Shown here: piece after piece, positions 1 to 11,000 of the stretch
Numbering within the stretch: the stretch's first letter is position 1
Layout of the letters: the number at the start of each line of letters is the position of its first letter
From: Sipunculus nudus
Lineage: Eukaryota > Annelida > Sipuncula > Golfingiida > Sipunculidae
Reading direction: 5' to 3'
Assembly: GCA_026874595.1 (NCBI GenBank)
Contig: CM049318.1
Location: 57,455,750 to 57,519,749, forward strand
DNA length: 64,000 nucleotides
Notes under the pieces: model-generated
What the model saw: the letters and a program-made list of their open reading frames with translations, nothing else
The model's database searches: none
What the model was told of the DNA's origin: nothing
Translations under genes and position numbers: made by a program

Positions 1-1146
1 CTGTTTAGATTGATAACAGATATTAAATCGTCCGGTTACTTTTATTTTAACAGCGCTAATATTTTATGATGAATTATAAACCTCGGGGTTTGGAATAATA
101 AAACGCTTAATTTATGCCTTAGATATTAATCAGTAAAATTTACTATATTGAGTAACGTTGTCAATAGGAAAAAGCTTAACAGATTGATGTTTGCTTTTTC
201 AATGACAATACCCTAAAGACAAAAAGACGCTGGTAGTCAAAGCATGCTAATGACAACAACACTGAAATTGCTGGTGTTTTTGTCAAGGGTTATCACATTA
301 ACGCCTGGTGGATTGATTGTTGATTTATTAATGTGAATTCCTCTAATGTTATTTATTTGTTCTATATTTTATAATGCACTGCGGGGAACCTTTGATCTGG
401 CGAACGAGGCAATGTAGTATTAATCAATCGATCATTTTGGACCAGCCACCTAATCATTCAACTGTGGGATAAATCTGAGTCTTGCTGTTGATGATTCAGT
501 GCGCAGTCTGTATAATATCAGTTGTTTTACTTGATCAGTCAAATTACGTTTAGTTGCAGCTTGGGGAATCCATAATCTTTATTTAAATTACAGTCGGATC
601 CCATTCCCATCGTATTCCAGTTGACATTTTGCAACAAAGCTTTGAGGAAGCATCGAGATTGATATTAAAATTAAATCTCATTTAATTGGCAGTTAAATGG
701 AATCCAGGGGCCGAGGGTAATTTGTATTAATACATGACATGAGCAATTTACAGATTTGTGATTAGTTTGGGAAGAAATTAAAATTAATTAAACATGACAT
801 CACCATGTAATAAGTGTTCTGTATGTTTATGAATACTGAGCCTTTTACATCCAAAGAATAAATTTAACCTTGAGTATCAAGGGGTATAAATGTCAAGCAA
901 TACTATATCGTTCCATATTCTTTTACTGCATCAAAACTGTATTGATCACATATATGTTTCCAAAAGGTATATATGTAATTAATTCACTGAAACGTCACTT
1001 CCAAACCTTTCACAAAATGAAAATGAAAATAAAAAATCTTAGCTGTTAAGTCTTCATGTGACTATAAATGTTTATGTAAGTGAAGAAGTAAAAAAATATA
1101 TATAAAAAATCTGAATTTGAAGAGGGAGGGAAACCACTCTATCAGC
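1..1146. other. AT-rich intergenic DNA, nothing recognised
   Basis: No open frame of note, splice-like exon, RNA gene or clear repeat is seen here. The sequence is AT-rich and looks single-copy within the window. Confidence 0.5.
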
Positions 1147-1156
1147 TAAAAAAAAT

Positions 1157-2151
1157 GGAAGGGGCTAAATAGCCGGCAGGGTGCCAGCAGTTTAGTCCAC
1201 AGGCTAAACAGCGGCAGGGAAAATACAATTTGCCGGCAGTCTGGCCCAAAGGCTTTAATGCCAGCAAATGAATGCATGCACTATTTCAGAGTTTCAGTGT
1301 GATACTCAATACCTTCCATGATTATTCTGACAATATAGTGCTTGCTTACTTGCCAAATTGTATTTTTGCTGGTCTATATGTAAGAATTACCAGTTGGTGT
1401 GGATATTTCTTGCATCATCTCACTACACAATAAGCTAAAAAGATTTAATTGGGGTGCGGTGTAGGATCGGTTGATTACATCGATCAAATAATAATGCTCC
1501 TTTGACCATTTATTTGGCATATCTTGAGTTATTTGCTTTCAAACACTAATTATTTGTTTACTCATAACCACACTATAGTGTATAAACAGTCGTTATGCTT
1601 CATACTTGATTTACATACAGTTAAACCCCGTGGTGTCAAATACGCTTAAGTCGAATACCCCGCTTATGTCGAAGTTACAGACTCGGACAACTCTAGATAA
1701 TTATAACCAAATAAAACCCGCTTGTGTCGAACCTCGGATGTGTCGAAGTTTTCTTAGGGTCCCTTCGACTTCGACACAACGAAGTTTCACTGCATATATA
1801 TATAAGCAGCTGTTGTGCCAGTCAACTTCGGTTCAATTCCTATAAATCTATATAAGGCTACCCTGTAAATATCACAAAATGTGCACTCTAAATACCTACT
1901 CAACATACTTATTACATACAGACCAGCAAAATATCTAGTTTGGTAATACAGCACTATATTGTAAGCTCACTGTCAAAATAATAATGGAAAGTTTCGAGTA
2001 TCACACTGAAACTCTGAAATGGAGCATGCATTCATGTGCTGCCAGTTTAGGCTGTTATGTGGGCTAGACTGATGGCAAGGTATATTTTCCTGCCGGCTGT
2101 TTAGCATGTGGACTAAACTGCCGGCACCCTGCCGGCTGTTTAGCCACTTCC
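1157..2151. mobile_element. Fold-back element with ~235-bp inverted arms
   Basis: The left arm (1157-1387) and right arm (1909-2151) are inverted copies of each other. Both begin with GGAAG-GGCTAAA and carry repeated GCTAAACAGCCGGCAGG-like blocks. Both then run through a shared segment ending near GCTGGTCTNTATGTAA. The arms are diverged by scattered substitutions and small indels. The ends abut TAAAAAAA on both sides (1147-1155 and 2152-2159), which could be an 8-bp target duplication, but the A-run makes this ambiguous. No transposase is encoded. The ~520-bp centre holds a second, smaller element. The superfamily is not assigned. Confidence 0.75.
1618..1792. mobile_element. Pogo/Tigger-like MITE nested in the fold-back element
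   Basis: The left end reads CAGTTAAACCCCGTGGTGTC. The right end, reverse-complemented, reads CAGTGAAACTTCGTTGTGTC, so 16 of 20 bases match. CAGT-starting ends next to TA are usual for pogo-type elements. The left flank is TA but the right flank is CA, so the target duplication is not intact. Inside, GTCGAA-type motifs recur (1650-1790). The 175 bp contain no coding capacity, and the short open frame at 1606-1845 merely reads through it. Confidence 0.6.
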
Positions 2152-2159
2152 TAAAAAAA

Positions 2160-3000
2160 CACAGTGGAAACAGTCATGCGAGGTGCTAGGAGCTCGACCG
2201 TGACTTGAACAGTTGGCCTGGCTACACCTATCAGGCGGGACCTTCTATGCATTCACTTATTTGTTTGTCCTTTTATACCAGGTTCATTCGTGCATAAGTG
2301 ACCGCACAATTTGTGAATTATCCTTGATGACGCTTCAGAATCCAGAGAAGATGCTGGATCAACACCAAAATCTAATCGGTTCTTCCTTGGCCCGAAATGC
2401 TCTGAAAATTTCATGAGATTCCGTTCATGATTGCGTGAGTTATATTGTATTTTGATTTCAGTACAAATTGACCGACTTAAAGCCCCAGCGGCTCGGGCAT
2501 TTCTTTCAAGAAAATAAAATGATAAAGATCGATAAAATGTATGCTGTGCTTTCACCTGTTTAGCCAAATAAATTATGTCGTCCCCTGCCATACGATTTTT
2601 TATCGAAAATTTATAATAAAAATGTAGAAAATAAATTCGCCCTCTTGTATTTCTGATAAAAAGTGTCTGGAAAACAAACTTTATGTTATACTGTCTTTAT
2701 ACAAAAGGGCCGTTGCAATGACATATAGGAGAAGAAACAAGTCCACAGCTTAAGGTCTGGGTAGCTTTCAATTTGAAACTTCTCTAGTTGGCAGCATATA
2801 TAGAAACCCCTTCAGGCTAAAGTAAAGTTGGGTTCAAGATATATTTTAGCCTATGAATATATAAATATTTTTTTTAAATTTCAATTATGCCCCATGTTTT
2901 TATTAGTATTAATTACAAGTACATGGGAGGGAATGGAGGTATACCCCAACTATATTGGGAAAATTTTAAAATATGCAATGTAATAAGGACATTTTGATGC
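2160..3000. other. AT-rich intergenic DNA, nothing recognised
   Basis: Two overlapping open frames (2213-2416 forward, 2253-2591 reverse) have no recognisable domain or splice context and are taken as chance. Confidence 0.45.
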
Positions 3001-3003
3001 ACT

Positions 3004-3094
3004 CCCCCCCCCCAAAAAAAAAAAAAAAAAAGGATTTTTGTTCCTAATGCAGCTCATGGGGGGGGGGGGGGGGGGGTCTGGATCCGCAACTCTG
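3004..3094. repeat. C/A/G homopolymer runs ending in a hAT-like terminus
   Basis: A C-run (3004-3013), an A-run (3014-3031) and a 19-base G-run (3058-3076) are followed by TCTGGATCCGCAACTCTG. Reverse-complemented, this resembles the CAG-GGCGGATCCAGA ends common to non-autonomous hAT-type elements in animals. The other end was not found, so this may be a fragment. Confidence 0.4.
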
Positions 3095-3204
3095 AAGAGT
3101 GAACTAAAGTATGATATTACTCTCACACTGACCTGGATTATGTTCGAGGAAGTTTGAGATATTGTAGAGACCTACTTTGTGTAAAGTTCTCTTATGAAAA
3201 AAGT

Positions 3205-3755
3205 ATTTTTATACGGCCTTCATAGCCCAGGCGTTTTATTGCATACCCACGGTCCGTCCGTTCGTCCGTCCGAACCTCCTTTTAGTGTCGCCGCGATAAA
3301 TTACCAGGGCTTTGATGGATATTCACGACACTGGCTGTAAATAATAAATTCCCAGTAGATTATCTCGCCAAAGTTTGATTCTAGACAAAATCTAAACTTT
3401 AAATGAGATCAAAAGTCCCCAGGCTTTTTTTTGTGGTGTCACGGCGATAACTAACTAGTCATATAATGGAATTTGATGAAACTCAAGAGAAATATTAACT
3501 GATACATTCTTTCGCCTAAGTTTAATTTCTGGTAACATTCATGCGTATTTAATTAGGTCAAAGGTCACCAGACTTTGGTGGGGCTGTGATGACTTAAAGA
3601 AATATATATGGATTTTCATAAACTTATTATAAAAACTTAACTATAGAGTTACTTACCTGATTCAAATTTTCGGAAACTCCATGCAAATTTATTGAGGTCA
3701 GAGGTCACAAGACTTACGACGAGGGTATTATGCACTCCGGCGGTGCTCTTGTTAA
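3205..3755. repeat. Dispersed repeat built of three ~145-bp internal units
   Basis: It opens with a GTCCGTCCGTTCGTCCGTCC tract (3251-3270), of the kind seen in mollusc dispersed repeats. A block with a TTTAA-AGGTCA-AGGTCAC-AGACTT pattern then recurs near 3404 (decayed), 3555 and 3695. Two of these contain AGGTCA pairs with a one-base spacer. No coding capacity is seen. It may be part of a longer SINE-like or Helentron-type element. Confidence 0.5.
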
Positions 3756-3763
3756 GTAACAGG

Positions 3764-4000
3764 TCAGGACAGACATATATACAAAACAGGCGTTGACACA
3801 GGAGTTTTTGCAGGGAGAGGTCCACGGGATTCTAAAAAACTTTTAAAAAAAAGCCATTGGTGGCCGGGGGGGGGGGGGGTCGGTCGAGACGACCCCCAAA
3901 ATCCCCCGTCTTGCATAAGATTTGTCTTAAAAAAAGGTCGTTGGTTGAGAGCGGAGGGGGGGGGGGGTGTTCGTCCACCACATGGGATAAACGCCTGCCT
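3764..4000. repeat. G-run-bearing repeat, possibly a hAT-like relic
   Basis: Two G-runs (3867-3880 and 3956-3967) sit in sequence with short purine-rich stretches. A similar layout (AAAACTTTTAAAAAA next to G-runs) occurs at 58740-58960. The proline- and glycine-rich open frames on both strands here are homopolymer translations, not genes. Confidence 0.35.
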
Positions 4001-4005
4001 ACAGT

Positions 4006-4030
4006 CATACATACATACATACATACATAC
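4006..4030. repeat. (CATA)n microsatellite
   Basis: About six perfect CATA units in tandem. Confidence 0.95.
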
Positions 4031-5055
4031 AATAATGTCGTAAGTAGGTTCGAGTGCTTGCAGTATAGTTCTCGATACAGCTCAGGTAGAGCAGATTACA
4101 TAAATGTTTAGCACATTGGAGCGACCTGTTAGTACTCCGTGTTTCACGCCGTGGGGAACTAGCTGTCACTGTTACCTTCTCTTTGCTCGGTTTGGTAGTT
4201 TCATGTGTCGTTATTTGAAACTAATTTTCTACGCCTGTTTAATAAGATTACCGACTTGTCGTTTTTGTGATGCAATATGCTGTATTTCTCCTCCAGACAG
4301 AGGTTGCGTTGATCCGAGGTACGTTTAATTGTGTTCGAGCGTTGGATTATTTCCCAGGTAGTTGAATATTGTATTTTCTTTCTTTCTCATACATACTGAT
4401 AGATTGAAACTTAGACCGACAGAAAGACACAAATGCGATCCCTTTTTAAGTAGCACTGCACAGAATAGGACATGTTCATATATTAAGCGTTTAAATAAGA
4501 GTTATGATGTCAGTTGCATGCAAAAAGCTTAAACAAGCTTATGTTTACATTTCACAGAATAAAATTTCTCTTTGCAATATTGTGTCTGTTACGGCCAGCG
4601 ATAGGCAAATGAGAGCATGCTAGAACAAATCTGTGTAATCACAAGAAGTGATATCTGTAGGGTTATTGGTGTGTTGCTTGGCTCTGTATGGACCGCGGTG
4701 GGTGTAGCGGTTTCATTTCCATGCGATCCTTTGAAACGACGTGTTAATTTCCTGTCTGCTAAGGAATGGAAATTGGCAATCCAGAGTATAATGTCCTAGA
4801 GTCTATGCGTTAATTCAACATGAACAACCCTCCGTCACAGCCCCAAGGTCAGTACTTTATTACTTGGGTTCAATCTGGTCTAATGACGAGGGTCCTCTCT
4901 AATACATAACGACCCCTGTGATGCCCCTTGAACTGAACAACAAGGATTATTTATATTATGTCGGAGTCGAATAGTTCTATATATGGACAAATCTGAAACC
5001 ACTCTTGATATTAAAAGTATTGTCTGAGAATCTTGCCTTGACCATGATGACGTAG
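4031..5055. other. Intergenic DNA, nothing recognised
   Basis: Short forward open frames at 4104-4328 and 4617-4799 have no recognisable motif or convincing splice signals. Confidence 0.4.
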
Positions 5056-5060
5056 TTAAT

Positions 5061-5230
5061 GGTGGCGCTATTTCGTCCCTCTGACATTACAGAGTCTACG
5101 GCCAGCGTAGCAGCGTAAGAGTGCCGTTACATCCTTCAACGAAGACCGCACTGTTACTCAGTGTTAGGCTCTATGAGGATGCAAATATGTTGGTATTTTT
5201 GACAACGCCTCACGGCCTACAAGTATGCTG
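5061..5230 (+). repeat. Dispersed repeat shared with 53272-53420
   Basis: Two blocks match the reverse complement of 53272-53420: GGCGCTATTTCGTCCCTCTG (near 5065) and CTATGAGGATGCAAATAT followed by an ATTTTTGACA-CGCCTCA stretch (5170-5215). The spacing between blocks differs by about 20 bp. Short open frames in both copies give a similar YEDAN peptide. I cannot tell whether this reflects former coding function or only shared ancestry. Confidence 0.55.
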
Positions 5231-5741
5231 TTACTTGACATTAACCAGACCAATCGTTAACTCTTTTAGTATACTTTCTAACAACACCTACAATGTGCGA
5301 AAATAATTCCGTTTTATGTAAGCATGTGTTTTTTTTCAATTTCTGACAGCAAGAAATGGCTCGCAAGGGTTACTGGACGGCAGCCAACTTGTACGCGATA
5401 CAGGTAATGAACCGCGACCATAGAGACTGATTTTCAGTTTTGTTTGTGGTACACATGTATTCTTTAATATTCATTCATCATTCGAAGCATAATGTTAAGA
5501 TTATCGGCAGTTTACCACGATATCAAAATAACAGGATGTGCGACGTTTGCAGAACATTGTCCAGTATGGCTTGTATCACGACTCAAGTTAGGCCTAACAG
5601 CCCAGTTTAAAAGTCTACTCAGTCGTGTATTCACAGCTAAGTTAATGGTAGCTAGATTTTACTTACATGATATGAATAACGTTTTGAAATTTACTGTATA
5701 TCCCAATATCAACCAAAAAACAGTCAAAGGCCGCATATATG
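5231..5741. other. Intergenic DNA, nothing recognised
   Basis: AT-rich. The open frame at 5492-5770 runs into the adjacent MITE and shows no domain. Confidence 0.4.
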
Positions 5742-6195
5742 TTAAAGGTGTCCATTCATCTACCTTTTGAAAAAGAATCTATTTAATTTCTGGCTTCCTC
5801 TGTGTATATATTGATGATTTTAGGGTAGTTCTGGTTATGAAAAGTTCTTATTAGGCCTCCGTAAAGGATGTATAAACATGTTTATAAACAACATGTTTGA
5901 AAACACAGCAATGTTGACAAACGGGAAAATATGTAACCCAGGGTGGAAGGTTGCATATATGGTCACTTGTTGCAAAAAGCCATTTGCAAAGCTCTGGCTT
6001 ATCTGCCTTGCCGCAAGATGCCCTTGTTAAATTTGTTTTATTTTTGCGGGCCCCCGCATATTATTAACACGTTGATATAAACAAAACAAGCAGCCTGTGT
6101 GCGGTGATATCAACGTTTTCTGGCCTATTATTATAAAAGCTCCAAGGGATTACTTTAAGTGTTTAAAGGTCAGAAAAGTGATTGGGTCTCTTTAA
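5742..6195 (+). mobile_element. TTAA-flanked MITE, copy A
   Basis: It starts TTAAAGGTGTCCATTCATCT and ends AAGTGATTGGGTCTCTTTAA. The two ends are imperfect inverted repeats bounded by TTAA, the target preferred by piggyBac-type transposons. Internal sequence (CAATGTTGACAAACGGG, GTCACTTGTTGCAAAA, TTTTCTGGCCTATT) recurs in copies at 19790-20232 (inverted) and 50103-50569, and in diverged form at 51306-51700 and 52130-52552. No coding capacity. piggyBac affiliation is inferred from the TTAA only. Confidence 0.75.
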
Positions 6196-7433
6196 TATTC
6201 CCGATCACAAGATCCGAGCTGTTACCATGATCCTCGCCAAAAGTAGGTGCATGTGTACTAACGGAAATAAATGGTTTCAAAGCCAGAATAAAACGTGTGT
6301 CTGCATGTCATGATTCACCAACTCGATGGTTGCGTCACAGGTTATCACAGATGCCATTTTTGTAATGGAAAATCTGAACTTGGTAAGCCTACTAATGATG
6401 GGTGAAACATGGATGAGTGAAAGTTGTGCACAGTTAACACGTAGATATAAACAAAACTATTTCTTTCAGGTTGAAAATATGTTTCAGACTGTGTTTGAGT
6501 TTTCCCATGCCATGTACATTTCAACCTGGTCAAACTGACACTTTTAAGGTAGGCAACTGCGCACAAGACAATTTTAGCAAAATTTTAAATGAGGAAATAT
6601 ATATCAAATGTCAAAAAACTGCAAAAAGTGTAACTAAACACCAAATCTAAACAGCATTCATCTGAAACGCAATGATGTTTTGTTAGTATTTAAAACTTTA
6701 TAAAAATTTGCCATTACATACCATCTCCAAAAATACCGCTGTTTCCATTATTCATCACATAATAAAATTAAATTTTTTTATCCTTTAACATTGGACGTGA
6801 TTTAAATAAGTTTATTTTTTAATTACGAATTTTAGGTGACTGTCCATCTTAGTGATCTTAATTATTATCTTAATAAGAATTGTTAAAATGTCTCTTTCTT
6901 CCTTAAGTTTTAAGTCATTTTCTTTGATAAATTGTTCTGTGAGCGACTGTCACGCTCGACGATGAAGTCAAAATTATTTATTATCTCATGGCATTTCAAG
7001 AGACTATAAAAAATATTTATAAACAATGCACATATAAATAACGACAAAGTCAGAGACCGTTGTATGGCATCCGTTATCCCGTCTCCTAATGCCTGTTGAC
7101 CCTGAAGTAAACATTAATTCGTCAGTGATTATAGTGCATATCTATATTTTATTTATACGTGCAGAGAGTCAGTTGATATTTTCATATGCGTAACTAATTT
7201 TATGAATCTGGTTTGAAAAGACAACCTGGCGAAGTAACCTGGGTGCTTCGAAAGCTTGTGTGATAAGTTATCCTTTCTAAAAGTGTCACTCTCAATGTAC
7301 CTGAATGTCGCAGTAAATGGTATATAAAAGAAACTTTTCAAAGTTAAATGACCTAGTCAGAAACTGTATTTGTACCTACATTCTGGATCCCCAGATTCGG
7401 AATATTACTAAAATCCTTATAAGGTTACACAGT
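6196..7433. other. AT-rich intergenic DNA
   Basis: Nothing is recognised beyond a ~20-bp echo of the copy A interior (ACACGTAGATATAAACAAAA near 6437). Open frames at 6326-6566 and 7153-7511 look like chance. Confidence 0.4.
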
Positions 7434-7845
7434 GACAAAAGACTTCGAGTCCGAACTCAAGTCAACTATTTAGGGAGTATGACCCGTACTTGGACGCGGA
7501 CTCGGAGGTAAGAACTCGAAAAATCAGTCTGAGTCCATCTAGAGTCAAGTAGGAAAAGACTTAATCACATGCGCGAGCTACCAACAGAATATCAGGCCTA
7601 CAAAATGACAATATTGTAAGACTGGACTTGGGAGCTAAAAGTAAATATAACATTCAAGTACAAAATGTTTAAATTAACATTGTAATTTCTTATATCCATT
7701 AAACAATTCTTTTAAGAAGGACATTAGTATTGAACATGGACTCGGACTTGGACTCGGGTTCCAAATGATTTGGTTTCGAATGAGGTGGACTTAGACTCGA
7801 ATCTAGAGTACTCGAGTTGTCTGGACTCGAACATGCATTAGGACT
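7434..7845 (+). repeat. ACTCGGACTT-rich dispersed repeat, copy 1
   Basis: Arrays of degenerate hexamers (GACTCG/GACTTG) occupy 7440-7550 and 7735-7845, separated by about 190 bp of AT-rich DNA. The same layout recurs at 18151-18470: hexamer block, AT-rich spacer, hexamer block. It starts with the same GACTCGGAGGTAAG-ACTCGA element. There is no open frame of note. Confidence 0.6.
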
Positions 7846-7987
7846 CATATGTCGTACACAACGACTACATCACAGGTTGTGAAACCACAGGAAATAAATG
7901 AATCCAAGCAGAGAGAAATGTTTCACAAACTCGATCGTTCCAACCACGATCTGCTCTGAACAAAATACCAGTTAATGACGACGCTCC

Positions 7988-8015
7988 ACCCCCTCCCCCC
8001 CCCCCCCCCCCGCCC
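7988..8015. repeat. Poly-C tract
   Basis: A nearly pure C run, interrupted by single T and G. Confidence 0.95.
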
Positions 8016-9172
8016 CGGCCAAGATAAACAAATTGCCCATCTCGCTATGACAGAGAATCATTATCGAAAGCATATGATGGTGATTCATATCATTTTCCAA
8101 TTCCCACAGAATCCCATACAAATCCATTCATAGCTTTTCAGCAAAGGTTACTAACAGAATAACAAAACAACCAGCAAATTGACCAACCAACAAACATTTG
8201 TTTCTACCATGTGTGAATCCAAATTATGATACTCTATCCTATTATAGAATTTGAGGATTTGGGAGTGGTCAATATAGGGTTATTCCGCGTTAAACTTGTA
8301 ATCTCTAAAGATGATCTATGGCTTGAAATATCTTGTGTTAAAGTTAGAAAACTCCTCCATGAGCGCATAGCCTACGCTCATGCCAATTTATTCTTGCCCG
8401 CAAAATGTAGCGCCATCGGTCACGACCTTATTGGGATTAAACATCATGCAGACTAAGATAAACAGACGTACCAGTTGGGAGATCTATGTAAGCACCACCT
8501 GTCTTGACCAAAATCTAAATCTTTCTCAGGCAAACTACACGCTTAGAAAGAAAAATCCAATATCGGACGCCGCGTGAAACATGTGTCTGGGAATTTCAGA
8601 AACATTTTCGTAAATTTTCCCCGACGTAAATATCCTTCACGCTATTTTTTATGTTCCTTTAAATATTGGTGGCTACCTGTCTCTGTAAGACGCTGAGCCC
8701 GAGGCGACCTGTCAAAACAAAATTAAGCATGGATCGATTGAAGATGCTTTAACCGCCGCTCGCCCAGGCTGTCTTATAGCAGAAAAACCCGTAGTATATT
8801 GGCAAGGATAGGCTGAGATCACTATCTTAGAACAGAGCTGCCTGACTCTGATGGGGACCGAGACGGTTTACACAAAAAGCCTAATTTGCTCCGGTTTAAT
8901 ATTAAACTTCTCTGCCATTACATGCGTTCTTAATCCCAAAGAATGGTGACAATGACGCTCAGTTTGTAACTTTTGCTAAACACATGGCGCCCAACTGATC
9001 CCCGTGGCTTGACCTTTAGTACCGGGCTATAGATTTTGTGTTTAATATATCGTGCCTGCCTATCCTAAAAAAAACCTTTGTGTTAGTGAACAGAAAAACG
9101 TTGACATTTTGGGAAAACACCATTGACCGCATAAGAGGAAAATGTCAAAGCGCCTTTTATAAGAAGCCCACC
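8016..9172. other. Intergenic DNA with one short shared motif
   Basis: Nothing coding is recognised. At about 8255-8305 the stretch GGGAGTGGTCAATATAGGG, followed by TTATTCCGCGTTAAACTT, closely matches 63833-63880 in the same orientation. This points to a small dispersed repeat. Confidence 0.4.
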
Positions 9173-9173
9173 G

Positions 9174-9227
<54 letters not shown>
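9173..9227. repeat. (TA)n microsatellite
   Basis: An almost uninterrupted TA tract with a single G. It yields meaningless IYIYIY open frames. Confidence 0.97.
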
Positions 9228-9228
<1 letters not shown>

Positions 9229-9239
9229 ATTGTAACCTG

Positions 9240-9345
9240 TGGGGAAGACCACCTATCTATTAAGACCACCTCTCTATTAAGACCACCAAAAGAATTCAAA
9301 CTGATTATAACTAACCTGTCTAATGAGACCACTTGTGAATTACGA
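9240..9345 (+). repeat. 17-bp tandem motif AAGACCACCTCTCTATT
   Basis: Three units at 9245-9290 are spaced exactly 17 bp apart on GACCACC, and a decayed fourth lies near 9323. Similar 'attaagaccacct' strings are common in invertebrate MITEs, but no terminal repeats were identified here. Confidence 0.6.
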
Positions 9346-9417
9346 CAACTTTATTCCTGTCCAATATGTTGGTATTATTACACAGGTTTCATTTAACACC
9401 AATACTCTCACATACTT

Positions 9418-9418
9418 G

Positions 9419-9474
<56 letters not shown>

Positions 9475-9546
9475 TATGTTTATATATCCATATGTGTGTG
9501 TTTGTATATATATATATATATATATATATAATTATATATATATATA
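9418..9546. repeat. Compound (TA)n/(TG)n microsatellite
   Basis: TA tracts with short TG/TATC interruptions at 9478-9505. Confidence 0.97.
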
Positions 9547-9844
9547 AGAGGCATGATTTTATGTACCATTACTTGTAAATGAATAAAAAAAAATCTTGTC
9601 ATGCAATGCGAACACATACCCAGCAAGACCCTAGCTTTTCTTAATGGAAGAAGGCAGGTCTTGGGGTAAAGCATTTATAATTTTATCTCCTAGACTCCTA
9701 ATTCACTCTTTGTCAAAGTAATTAAGGTACATACTCATAATACGTGCATAATCTCCGTCTTTGTTTCTAATTGGCTGAATACAAAAGTTTCCTAGCTGAA
9801 CCATCACGGCACACGGACTTTCTATCTCCAGTGCACCTGTCTAA
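9547..9844. other. Intergenic DNA, nothing recognised
   Basis: No supportable feature. Confidence 0.4.
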
Positions 9845-10125
9845 GCGTCGTATGGTTCTGTTTGAGTAAACACTTACTTTTGTATATTTACCAAAACAGG
9901 AATGCATGGCCAGAGGTAATATCTTGCGCATGCGCGACAACTCACACAAGGAGACGTTACATAGAAGCAAGGAGTAAAATCTTGATTTTGAAATTCGCGT
10001 GCGCGCTATAGCTATGTAATTATTTTGCACTACTGATTGTGCCCGATGCATGTTTTTTTAACCAGGAATAAGCAAAATTTTTAGAGGGAAATATTGGCAG
10101 ATACCATACTATTTTAAGGAGACTT
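9845..10125 (+). repeat. GTAAACAC dispersed repeat, copy 1
   Basis: It shares with 37872-38195 a GAGTAAACAC block followed by a TATTTACCA-like block, an ATCTTG-GCAT-GCGAGAACTC-like block (near 9930-9945), and CAGGAATAAGCAA (near 10062). A shorter copy lies at 10895-11000. Each copy carries GTAAACA and TTTAC in imperfect inversion. No terminal repeats or coding capacity were found. Confidence 0.5.
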
Positions 10126-10894
10126 TACTATATTTCGTGTATATTTAACACACGTCGTATATGAAAAGGTTCTTTTAAAGTGAAGAGTCACATAATAATA
10201 TTTGATAATACCCAGATCTGCCACTGATTAAAAAGCTTTTCATTATAAAATATTTCACAATTAAAAACTGGTAATTTCTCGCAGATGCATGCTCCCCATT
10301 GTCCTGTCGAGTTTATATTTGCCTTTTGTCCAATCTCATTAACAAGTGAACTGAAGGTTTCCAATGAGACATTGGTTCATTTCCTGCAATAGCAAGAACT
10401 AATCTTCATGTTGGCTGCGAAAGTACCATGGGAATTGGAAGGTTAATTAGTCTAAGTCATCTCAATGGTACCTGGGACCAGATCACGTGACCACAATTCT
10501 GTTACCATCGAAACGGACAGGTCCCCCTCATTATGTGCATGGTGCTGTAGAGAGTTGCCTATATATACTATACACGCGACCGGTACATAGAAAACTATCA
10601 ACTAAAATAATAAAACGCAATGAAACAATAAATCTCGAGAATTTGATAAAATTACATGATTAAGTATTTATCTGTGATCATAAAATGTTCTATCTAATTA
10701 AATACTTGAATAAGCGTTAAAATGGTCGTTGACCGTTGGAGACCATAAAGAAAAAAAATTGTTGATTCAACAGATGAACACCAGAGAAACTTAAACCGGA
10801 CGTAAACTGTTAAAAGGTAAAATTAAATTATGAATGTCAAAATATACACGGCAAAACCATCCTGACACACGTACCTACTATCTAAAATTCACCC
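10126..10894. other. Intergenic DNA, nothing certain
   Basis: Around 10330-10500 a TAATTA core and a CACGTG E-box occur in otherwise unique sequence, which is compatible with but not proof of a regulatory block. Confidence 0.3.
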
Positions 10895-11000
10895 GTTTTA
10901 CACGATGTTATATTCTGTGTGGGAGTAAACACAGTCCACGTGTGTCTATTTACCATAACAAGAATGATTGACTAAACGGTATAAGGACGATATTAATCTC
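10895..11000 (+). repeat. GTAAACAC dispersed repeat, copy 2 (short)
   Basis: GGGAGTAAACACAGTCCACG at 10921, followed by TCTATTTACCATAACAAGAA, matches the heads of the copies at 9845 and 37872. Confidence 0.5.

Noticed and set aside
9173-9547. Several IYIYIY open frames
   Set aside because: Pure translation of (TA)n tracts; the same holds near 44519, 46697, 47040, 55026 and 55561.
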